Below, piece by piece: positions 35,871-42,205 of a DNA stretch of 64,000 nucleotides. Origin of the DNA: Marinobacter profundi (lineage in GTDB: Bacteria; Pseudomonadota; Gammaproteobacteria; Pseudomonadales; Oleiphilaceae); the NCBI RefSeq assembly GCF_002744715.1, contig NZ_KZ319369.1, positions 372,001 to 436,000 of the forward strand, written 5' to 3'. Each line of letters starts with the position of its first letter. Positions within the stretch are counted from its first letter, which is position 1. The notes under the pieces were generated by a model. That model was given only the letters and a program-made list of their open reading frames with translations, did no database searches and had not been told where the DNA came from. The position numbers and the translations under genes are program-made.

Positions 35871-36494
35871 CTAAGGGGTTTGCTTGATCAGTGCGTTATC
35901 CAGCTCGTTGGCCCGCCTGGCCGCTGGCCGGCTTCCGCTGCGCTCGACGTAGTCCTGGAAGACCGGGCGGGGATCCAGGTTCTTCTGCATCATTTCCCAT
36001 CCCAGGTAGCTGCTGACCACCACGTCCGCTGCGGTGAACTGCTCGCCGCAGATAAAGGGCCCCCTGGCCAGGGCCTGCTCCAGGGCGTTGGCAGAGTCTT
36101 CGATGTGACCGCATCCCACCGCCTGCACATTTTTCTCGTCAATGCGCCAGCCATAGGCCCGCGCGCTGGTGGCCATTTCGAATGGGCCCGCCATGAAGAA
36201 CAGCCAGCGGTAATAGGTGCCCCGCTCAGGGCTCTGGGGTGGTGGCGCGAGCTTCTGTTGCGGAAACTGATCGGCCAGGTAGGCGCAGATGGCGGCCACT
36301 TCGGTGACCACGGTGGTGCCATGTCTGATGGCGGGCACCTTGCCCATGGGGTTGATGGCCAGGTAGTCCGGGCTCTTCATGGCGGAGCCGAACTCCACGA
36401 TTTCCAGCTGGTAGGGTACGTCGAGTTCTTCCAGCATCCAGCGGACAATGCGCCCGCGGGACATGGGGTTGCTGTAGAAGGTCAGTTCTGACAT
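35871..36494 (-). CDS. Glutathione S-transferase
   Basis: A 207-residue cytosolic GST. The N-terminal thioredoxin-like domain has YSNPMSRGRIVRWMLEEL, with Ser in the catalytic position (Ser7 or Ser11 region), the cis-Pro of GKVPAI, and the glutathione gamma-glutamyl-binding VTEVAAICAYLADQFP; the C-terminal domain is helical. AAGGAG precedes ATG 36494. Substrate unknown. Confidence 0.88.
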   Translation of the reverse strand: MSELTFYSNPMSRGRIVRWMLEELDVPYQLEIVEFGSAMKSPDYLAINPMGKVPAIRHGTTVVTEVAAICAYLADQFPQQKLAPPPQSPERGTYYRWLFFMAGPFEMATSARAYGWRIDEKNVQAVGCGHIEDSANALEQALARGPFICGEQFTAADVVVSSYLGWEMMQKNLDPRPVFQDYVERSGSRPAARRANELDNALIKQTP

Positions 36495-36688
36495 GGCGAT
36501 CTCCTTTTCGGTGTCAGTCGTCTGCGAGGGGATTGGGGTGTTGCCTGATCAGATTAGAAGAGAAGCCGCAGAGATTCCGCCTTCCATGGGGTAGATGATG
36601 AAAGTTTAATGGATGGGGGGGAGGGCTTGGTGCCGGGGGTGGCAGAAAGCTGACATGGTTGGCAGCAGGGAGGGCAGGGTTGGCATCA

Positions 36689-36716
36689 GGGGGACAGATT
36701 TCAAATCTGCCCCCCC
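36689..36716. repeat. REP-like palindrome
   Basis: GGGGG-A-CAGATTT-C-AAATCTG-C-CCCCC is a near-perfect hairpin of 12 base pairs with one mismatch. Its form (GGGGACAGATTT...AAATCTGCCCC) resembles repetitive extragenic palindromes and the termini of small mobile repeats found in many gammaproteobacteria. It lies 20 bases past the end of ytoQ in a G-rich intergenic stretch. No second copy was seen in the window. Confidence 0.5.
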
Positions 36717-36736
36717 TGGGGACCGGCTCCGGGTTT

Positions 36737-37180
36737 TCAGCGCGCGGTCGTCACGTACTTCAACACCTCAACGACTTGTTCCGGCGTTTGCGCCCAGGCC
36801 ATGGCGGCCGCGTCCACTTCCTTCAGGGGGTGAACGATGTCGTCATTGTGAAGAGTGATGTAGGGCGTTCCCATTGCGGCACAAAAGCCCGCATCAAAAG
36901 CTGCGTTCCATTGCTTGTACTTGTCACCGAAGCGGATCACCGCCAGGTCGCACTGCTCCAGCAGAGTCTTGGTACGAATGCCGTTCACCTTGGAGGACTG
37001 GTGGTCACGCCAGAAGGGCACCTCCGGCTTGCCAAGCACATCGCCCGCGGCATCGCTGGCTTCGTGGTCGGTGACTGGCGCGGTGAATTCAACCGGCAAT
37101 CCGGCAGCTTCGGCCCCGGCCTGAATCTGCTCACGCCAGTCGGTATGAATTTCGCCAGAAAGATAAACAGTCCAGATCAT
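36737..37180 (-). CDS. ytoQ: YtoQ family protein
   Basis: A 147-residue protein starting MIWTVYLSGEIHTDWREQI, the conserved YtoQ start, with GAGGAGAACCCC just upstream; an earlier in-frame ATG at 37246 only adds unlikely residues. The fold is related to nucleoside 2-deoxyribosyltransferases (segments DLAVIRFGDKYKQWNAAFDAG). Activity is untested in general. Monocistronic. Confidence 0.88.
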   Translation of the reverse strand: MIWTVYLSGEIHTDWREQIQAGAEAAGLPVEFTAPVTDHEASDAAGDVLGKPEVPFWRDHQSSKVNGIRTKTLLEQCDLAVIRFGDKYKQWNAAFDAGFCAAMGTPYITLHNDDIVHPLKEVDAAAMAWAQTPEQVVEVLKYVTTAR

Positions 37181-37234
37181 GGGGTTCTCCTCGGTTGTCA
37201 TCGGAACAGGTCGGTTGGAAACCGTGCAATTACG

Positions 37235-37372
37235 ATGCGCTATCATACGTTAGCAGACGGCACGATGCCTCCCCGAAGCGCCTGCCGGTTCAGGTGGTTC
37301 CAGCGGGTAGGGGAATACGTTTATTTCTGCGGTTTACGCTATCGGGATTCCCGCAAGCATGCTAAAAGGTGA
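37235..37372 (+). CDS. Possible short gene, 45 residues
   Basis: An ATG at 37235 opens a 45-residue basic frame rich in Arg and aromatic residues (PPRSACRFRWF, YVYFCGLRYRDSRKHAKR). It loosely recalls small DUF6316-type proteins (PRSDRF.. WYF) but is shorter and may be a truncated relative. No good ribosome binding site is seen, so it may also be chance. Confidence 0.2.
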   Translation: MRYHTLADGTMPPRSACRFRWFQRVGEYVYFCGLRYRDSRKHAKR

Positions 37373-37459
37373 CCGCCGCAAAGACCGCCGCCTGCCCCAG
37401 CGACAGCCAGCGTCGCCACAGGCGGTTGCTTTCTCTTTTCAAACCATCAGGGTTTCAGC

Positions 37460-37804
37460 ATGTCAGATAAATTTTTCTATAAGGGCCGGCAGGATGCGCG
37501 TCAACATCACACGGCTTACGGCGGCTACCAGACCAAGGCCAGCCAGAAGAGCGGTAGCAAGAAGTTCCCGTTAACACTGGTGGTAACCAGTGAAGCGCGC
37601 CGGCAAGAAGTTGAAGCGCTGGTTACCGAGGCGAACCTGCATGCGAACATCACGCTGGACACCCGCGAGGGTGCGGTGGAGTCGATCGCTGAACTGACCG
37701 TCATCCTGAACAAAGCCGCTACCGTCCGGCAGGAAAAAGCGCCGTCCCGAAATGATCCCTGCCCCTGCGGCAGTGGCGTTAAATTCAAGAAGTGCTGCGG
37801 TTAG
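37460..37804 (+). CDS. SEC-C metal-binding protein, PBPRA1643 type
   Basis: A 114-residue protein ending in the SEC-C zinc motif [17 protein letters not shown]. Residues 1-30 are basic and Gln/Lys-rich ([20 protein letters not shown]), and the middle forms a small alpha/beta domain. The combination matches the PBPRA1643 family of SWIM/SEC-C proteins. It may bind the ribosome or nucleic acid by analogy with the SecA tail. Followed 19 bases later by the DUF3010 gene, likely in one transcript. Confidence 0.88.
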   Translation: MSDKFFYKGRQDARQHHTAYGGYQTKASQKSGSKKFPLTLVVTSEARRQEVEALVTEANLHANITLDTREGAVESIAELTVILNKAATVRQEKAPSRNDPCPCGSGVKFKKCCG

Positions 37805-37823
37805 GGTCACCTGAGGAAATTGC

Positions 37824-38258
37824 ATGATTATCTGTGGTGTAGAACTGACCGGCAGCGATGCCGTTGTGTGTCTGCTGAAGTTGGAACAGGGGCATTTCAG
37901 CCTGCCGGAATGCAAGGTCCGCAAGTTGACACTCAGGAAGAACCATACTCGTGCCGACCTCCAGCAGTTTCAGACCGCGTTTGCAGATCTTATGGCTGAG
38001 TACCGCGTTGAAAAGGTTGTGATTAAAGAGCGTATGCCCAAGGGCAAATTTGCCGGTGGCGCCATCAGCTTCAAGCTTGAGGCGGCGATTCAACTGATCT
38101 CCGGAATCGACCTGGATGTTACTCTGCTGTCGCCCGCGCTGATCAAATCCACCCTGTCCGCTAACCCGCTGCCCATCCCTTTTGCCGACACCGGCCTGAA
38201 GGTATTTCAGGAAACCGCATTCGTGGTGGCATACGCCGGGCACATGGTGAAGGGGTGA
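37824..38258 (+). CDS. DUF3010 protein
   Basis: A 144-residue soluble protein starting MIICGVELTGSDAVVCLL, with the conserved RKLTLRKNHTRADLQQFQ-type segment and VVIKERMPKGKFAGGAISFK. The first strands (GVELTGSDA) resemble an RNase H-like fold start, but the full catalytic set is not visible. Likely cotranscribed with the SEC-C gene. Confidence 0.83.
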   Translation: MIICGVELTGSDAVVCLLKLEQGHFSLPECKVRKLTLRKNHTRADLQQFQTAFADLMAEYRVEKVVIKERMPKGKFAGGAISFKLEAAIQLISGIDLDVTLLSPALIKSTLSANPLPIPFADTGLKVFQETAFVVAYAGHMVKG

Positions 38259-38356
38259 CCGGCACGGCGGCCAAGGTCCCGCCCGCTTATCGCTTCCGCC
38301 ATGGGCGGGGTGGACAGGTTGTCGGCTTCCAGGCAACGACGTTGTATCAGGACAAA

Positions 38357-38407
38357 GGCAGAGTGACCCAAGAGTGGTGTAGCGAGATCCTCTTGGGTCA
38401 CTCTGCC
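38357..38407. repeat. Perfect 18-bp inverted repeat with 15-base loop
   Basis: GGCAGAGTGACCCAAGAG (38357-38374) is exactly complementary to CTCTTGGGTCACTCTGCC (38390-38407), separated by 15 bases. It sits between two convergent genes (DUF3010 and the M28 peptidase) with no T-tract on either side. A second, shorter imperfect hairpin (ATGCCTGC-N7-GCGGGCAT) follows at 38420-38442. It may be a strong transcription-halting hairpin for both genes or a mobile-element scar. Confidence 0.8.
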
Positions 38408-38442
38408 GATTGAAGGCAGTATGCCTGCTCGTTAGGCGGGCA

Positions 38443-39969
38443 TCATTTAACCAGTTTTGCCCCCTGGTATTCCATGCCGTCCTTGAACTTGCCCAGACCC
38501 TGACCGCTGTCGGTTCCATTCACCGCAGAGGTGGTCATGGCAAAGGTCATCACCGCATGGGCGAGGGCGTCTGACATCTGGTCGAGGGCGTCCAGGCTGA
38601 TGTTGTCATAGGTGTCGCAGGCGAGGTGGTAGCACGGGTCGTACTGCTCGCCCGCCGTGCCCCCATAGAGGGCCGCCTCGTCCGGGGTTTTGATTCCTTC
38701 GGCACCGGTGAACAGTCCGCCCGCCGGAATGCCGACAGCAATAAACGGTCCGTAATCGGAACGGCCGTCGAAGGCGGTTGGCTCGACCGGTAAGGACATC
38801 TCTTCGAAATAGTCCAGGAAGACCTGTTCAATGGTCTGGGAACCGTTGGGGCCGGCAAGTGGCGTGTCGGAGCCATCGCCATCGTAGACAAAACGCACGA
38901 AATTCGGCGAACCGATCATGTCAAAGTTCAGGTTCAGTGCGATGTTCTTGATATCCCGTGCACTCAGGTTGGCGACATAGTGTTCTGCCCCGAGTAACCC
39001 CGCCTCTTCGGCACCCCACCAGGCGAAGCGCACCTTGTTGCGCGGGCTGATTTGCTGAGTCGCCATCTGCAAGGCCGTTTCCAGGATCGCTGCCGAGCCA
39101 CTGCCGTTATCCTGGATGCCGGGGCCTTCCGACACCGAATCAAGGTGCGCACCCACCACGACAATCCGGTCATCGCGGCCAGCGGTGGAATCGGCGATGA
39201 CATTAGCGGACGTCCGGATTTCTGAGCTGGCATCCACCAGAACTCGGGCGACAACACCGCCGGCCGCCAGTTCCGCACCGACTGCATAGGAGGCGCCAAC
39301 AACCGGTACGTTAAAGCCGGGGCCACCCAGGGTGCCCAGGAAATTCTCGGTGCGCCCCGGCTGGCCCTCATTGAAAATGACGACGCCGCTTGCGCCGGCA
39401 TCCAGAGCATTTTGTGCCTTGATGGCGAATGAGCAGGATCCCCGCTGGACCACCGCAATATTGCCCGCAGTGAACCCGGCGAAATCGGCAGCTTCGCATC
39501 CGCTGGTGGAGGAGTTGGCATCCGCTGGCGGCGGCAGCAGCAGGTCAACGCCCTCGGCGGTCGCCGTCACATCTCCGCTGCCGGAGTAGGTCATCGTCGC
39601 AAAACCGTCGGTGCCGAAGTATTCATAGACGGTAGGGGTCGGTGTGATCTGCTCGAGAATGGCGGCAATGTTTTCTTCAAAAAACGGGTAGTCGAAGTGC
39701 TGAATGGTGACCTCGTAGCCTGCGGCCTGCATTTTCCCGGCGACATAGGCAACGGAGGCCTGGTACCCCGGTGACGATGCTTCCCGCGTGCCGCCGTTCG
39801 CATCAGCGGCGGCCTGGAACGCGGCCTGGTGGCTGCGTACGCCCTCCAGGGTAACGGCTTCCCGCAGGATGTAGGTATCGGTGCTGACCGCCGACTGCGC
39901 AGTAAAACTTGCAGTGGTAGCGATCAAAAAGGTGAGTTGTGAAACGCTTTTCAGCTTTCCCTTCAACAT
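38443..39969 (-). CDS. Secreted M28-family zinc aminopeptidase with PA domain
   Basis: A 508-residue exported enzyme with a signal peptide (residues 1-27, ending AQS-A). After an N-terminal region comes a protease-associated insert (about 140-245, including GNIAVVQRGSCSFAIKAQNA). The zinc ligands are all present: His in GAHLDS, Asp in QDNGSG, Glu-Glu in GAEEAG, Asp in NFDMIGSPN and His in CYHLACD. It should cleave N-terminal residues of peptides in the periplasm or medium. Divergent from nhaR. Confidence 0.92.
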   Translation of the reverse strand: MLKGKLKSVSQLTFLIATTASFTAQSAVSTDTYILREAVTLEGVRSHQAAFQAAADANGGTREASSPGYQASVAYVAGKMQAAGYEVTIQHFDYPFFEENIAAILEQITPTPTVYEYFGTDGFATMTYSGSGDVTATAEGVDLLLPPPADANSSTSGCEAADFAGFTAGNIAVVQRGSCSFAIKAQNALDAGASGVVIFNEGQPGRTENFLGTLGGPGFNVPVVGASYAVGAELAAGGVVARVLVDASSEIRTSANVIADSTAGRDDRIVVVGAHLDSVSEGPGIQDNGSGSAAILETALQMATQQISPRNKVRFAWWGAEEAGLLGAEHYVANLSARDIKNIALNLNFDMIGSPNFVRFVYDGDGSDTPLAGPNGSQTIEQVFLDYFEEMSLPVEPTAFDGRSDYGPFIAVGIPAGGLFTGAEGIKTPDEAALYGGTAGEQYDPCYHLACDTYDNISLDALDQMSDALAHAVMTFAMTTSAVNGTDSGQGLGKFKDGMEYQGAKLVK

Positions 39970-40205
39970 GAGAGGTGCTCCCTGTTAGCTTGAATCGTTT
40001 GTTTTTTATTCCCTGGTTACAACGATCATTTCCGTGCTACAGCTATTTCTACAACGGCATTAAGGGTAACAGCTCTGGCCGGTGTCGCCAGTTTTGTCGG
40101 GCGGTAAGGGCTCATCTTGTGATAAAAAACAGTGGTGGTGTGTTGGTCGGACAGGCCGACGACGCGCGGGGCGTAGCGACAGGTGTAAACGGAGTGATGT
40201 CGGGT

Positions 40206-41120
40206 ATGGATAAACTGAATTTGCGCCATCTCCATTACTTCTGGGTGATCGCCCGCGAGGGCTCAATTGCCCGTGCGGCGGAGAGCCTGGAGCTGACTCC
40301 CCAGACCCTCAGCGGGCAGCTCGCCACCTTCGAGTCTGCCCTGGGCAATGCACTGTTCCGGCGTGCCAACCGGTCGTTGCAGTTAACCGATTTCGGGCAG
40401 ACGGTGTTTCGTTATGCCGATGATATGTTTCAGACCGCCCAGGCACTGGCGGATGTGCTTCGCCAGCCCCCGGAGAACCGTCCGCTAGGACTGTCGGTCG
40501 GCATTGCCGCGTCGATCCATAAGCTGATCGCCTATCGGTTGACCGAGCCTGCATTGGCGCTGCCGCGGGAAGTGCGGTTGAGTTGCCACACCGGAGATAC
40601 CGAGGTGCTGTTGAAGCGGTTGGGGCAGCGGGAGCTGGATGTGGTGCTGACTGATCGGCAGCCAGGGTCCGGGGATGTTGGACAGGTTCGCAGTTACCGG
40701 CTGGCCAACTCCTCCATGTCGCTGTTTGCGGCTCCGGAGCTGGCGGACCGGCTTTCCGCGAACTTCCCGCAAAGCCTGGATCACCAGCCGTTTCTGGCCA
40801 CATCGCTGGATGCACCCTATACCAGTGCCCTGATGAACTGGTTCGCCAGTCAGAATATCCGGGTGAACGTGGTGGCAGAAGTGGACGACAGCGCCCTCAT
40901 CAAGGTCTTCGGTCGGGAAGGTGTGGGGTACTTTGCCGCGCCCACGGTTATCCGGGATGAAGTTTGCCGGCAGTACGAGGTGGTTCATATTGCCCGCATC
41001 GATGAGGTCAGGGACACCCTGTATGCGGTCACCCGGGCCCGGGGAGGCTATAACGCAGCCGTTGCCGAGTTACTGCGGGAGCGGCCCGAGCTGGATGAAA
41101 GCATCGATAAAACCGAATAG
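40206..41120 (+). CDS. nhaR: LysR-family regulator NhaR
   Basis: A 304-residue regulator. The winged helix-turn-helix is at residues 5-65 (LRHLHYFWVIAREGSIARAAESL, LTPQTLSGQLATFE), which matches NhaR closely (HLYYFWHVYKEGS, LTPQTITGQI), and the effector domain keeps NWFASQNIRVNVVAEVDDSALIKVFG. NhaR senses sodium and activates nhaA in enterobacteria and pgaABCD in Escherichia coli. No nhaA is near. The start may be ATG 40206 or ATG 40197; the frame runs far upstream without sense. Confidence 0.88.
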   Translation: MDKLNLRHLHYFWVIAREGSIARAAESLELTPQTLSGQLATFESALGNALFRRANRSLQLTDFGQTVFRYADDMFQTAQALADVLRQPPENRPLGLSVGIAASIHKLIAYRLTEPALALPREVRLSCHTGDTEVLLKRLGQRELDVVLTDRQPGSGDVGQVRSYRLANSSMSLFAAPELADRLSANFPQSLDHQPFLATSLDAPYTSALMNWFASQNIRVNVVAEVDDSALIKVFGREGVGYFAAPTVIRDEVCRQYEVVHIARIDEVRDTLYAVTRARGGYNAAVAELLRERPELDESIDKTE

Positions 41121-41199
41121 AAAATAAGATAAAGCTATATTTATTGCGATCTTTGGCTGGTTGATGATGGCATCGTGTCCCAGGCAGGAGAAAGGTGTC

Positions 41200-41559
41200 A
41201 TGAAAACGATCCACAAATTTCGTCTCGAAAGTGGCAAGGAGCCCAATGTCCTCCGGCTGCGAAAAGGGTTCAGGGTAGTTCGCTGTGAATACATTGTCCC
41301 GCAGAAAGCCGTTTACCTGTGGGTAGAGCAGCCCCTGAGCGTTGCAACCCCGGTGGTGGAGCGTCAGTTTGTTGTGGTGTCCTCGGGGGATCCGGTGCCG
41401 GTCAGTTACCAGCACCTGGGTACTGCACTCGACCCGTTCGGACCGGAGGCTTATCACGTCTATGAGGTGGTCAAAGCGCAGACAGAAAGACCGCTTGCGC
41501 CATTCCACTTGGGCAACCCGGCGTCATTCAGGCCTCCTTTTTCAAAGATCCCGGCCTGA
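41200..41559 (+). CDS. Small protein, DUF7352-like
   Basis: A 119-residue soluble protein starting MKTIHKFRLESGKEPNVLRL after AGGAGAAAGG. Core pattern: YIVPQKAVYLWVEQPL, RQFVVVSSGDPVP, HVYEVVKAQ. It resembles DUF7352 proteins, often found in phages or their relatives. The gene ends in a strong terminator and has no phage neighbours here. Confidence 0.65.
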   Translation: MKTIHKFRLESGKEPNVLRLRKGFRVVRCEYIVPQKAVYLWVEQPLSVATPVVERQFVVVSSGDPVPVSYQHLGTALDPFGPEAYHVYEVVKAQTERPLAPFHLGNPASFRPPFSKIPA

Positions 41560-41576
41560 AGGACAATTAAACGTTC

Positions 41577-41599
41577 AGGGCCCTGCGGGGCCCTTTTTT
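41577..41599 (+). terminator. Intrinsic terminator
   Basis: AGGGCCC-TGCG-GGGCCCT followed by T6 (41594-41599), 18 bases after the DUF7352-like stop. High GC stem and clean T-tract. Confidence 0.9.
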
Positions 41600-41654
41600 C
41601 TGTCCGGGACAGGGCAATACCAGGACCCTCGTGGCGGGCACCAGCGTCACGCTT

Positions 41655-41758
41655 CGGTCATTTTGCGCGCACATCTCGCCAGGGCCCGTGGTTATTGGGT
41701 TCAGGCGGGCTGTCCTTGCTCTGCTAACAAAGTTATCCACAGATTCTGTGGGCAAGTT
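41655..41758. repeat. Dispersed repeat with DnaA box, copy 1
   Basis: A 104-base stretch that aligns without gaps to 42056-42159 (81 of 104 positions identical by hand count). Best conserved are CGGTCATTTT at the left, CCCGTGGTTA in the middle and ACAAAGTTATCCACAGATT/TCTGTG at the right; the last contains TTATCCACA, a perfect DnaA-box consensus, at 41733-41741. No protein is encoded. Confidence 0.7.
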
Positions 41759-41764
41759 GTGCTG

Positions 41765-41932
41765 CTAGTCCTCGTCTTTCTCCCTGGCCTCCAGCTCTGC
41801 TTTCCGCTTGCGGATCTTCTCCAGCTTTTCCTCGGACAGGGGCATATGGCGGGCTGTATCGCGCAGCAGGAACAGGCTGCCGACGATCATGCCCAGTGCG
41901 GCGAGCAGGATGATCCATCCGATGGCGGGCAT
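41765..41932 (-). CDS. DUF2897 small membrane protein
   Basis: A 55-residue protein, starting MPAIGWIILLAALGMIVGSL, with one membrane helix (residues 4-23) then a charged helix (PLSEEKLEKIRKRKAELEAR). This pattern is the DUF2897 family, common in marine gammaproteobacteria, function unknown. The ATG at 41932 has AGGGAG 9 bases upstream. The gene lies exactly between the two copies of the DnaA-box repeat. Confidence 0.8.
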   Translation of the reverse strand: MPAIGWIILLAALGMIVGSLFLLRDTARHMPLSEEKLEKIRKRKAELEAREKDED

Positions 41933-42055
41933 AGCGGTAAACTCCCTGGTCAGTTTTCCTAATAGTGGATCAGGCCGCCCGCGGCTGCCAGCCCGATTAT
42001 TGAAGCGTCATCAAGGCGTGGCCTGGCCGTTCTCAGCTTTTCCACAAGGCCGGTC

Positions 42056-42159
42056 CGGTCATTTTCCAGCCATATCCCGCCAAGCCCCGTGGTTAGCGGT
42101 TGTAGGTCACCTGTCCTTGTACTGCACACAAAGTTATCCACAGATTCTGTGTGCAACTT
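42056..42159. repeat. Dispersed repeat with DnaA box, copy 2
   Basis: Second copy of the 104-base repeat, offset by 401 bases from copy 1, in the same orientation, with TTATCCACA at 42134-42142. Copy 2 lies just past the end of the GIDE-LemA gene. The remainder of the 273-base gap 41933-42205 holds no gene. Confidence 0.7.
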
Positions 42160-42205
42160 TCGCAATTTTGCGGGTGTTTTGTTCAAGAAATCAGCAGTTT
42201 CCCGG

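Noticed and set aside
38431-38437. GTTAGGC resembling the R' box of an integron attC site next to a hairpin
   Set aside because: No matching RYYYAAC box was found at the required distance upstream, no integrase gene is present, and the nearby 18-bp stem does not follow attC layout.
39975-40196. A 74-residue N-terminal extension of NhaR
   Set aside because: NhaR homologues begin directly at the helix-turn-helix; the extension has no resemblance to protein and covers the divergent promoter region.
41655-42159. Chromosomal origin of replication because of two perfect DnaA boxes
   Set aside because: Only two boxes 401 bases apart, no AT-rich unwinding region, and no dnaA, dnaN, gidA or rpmH in the neighbourhood.
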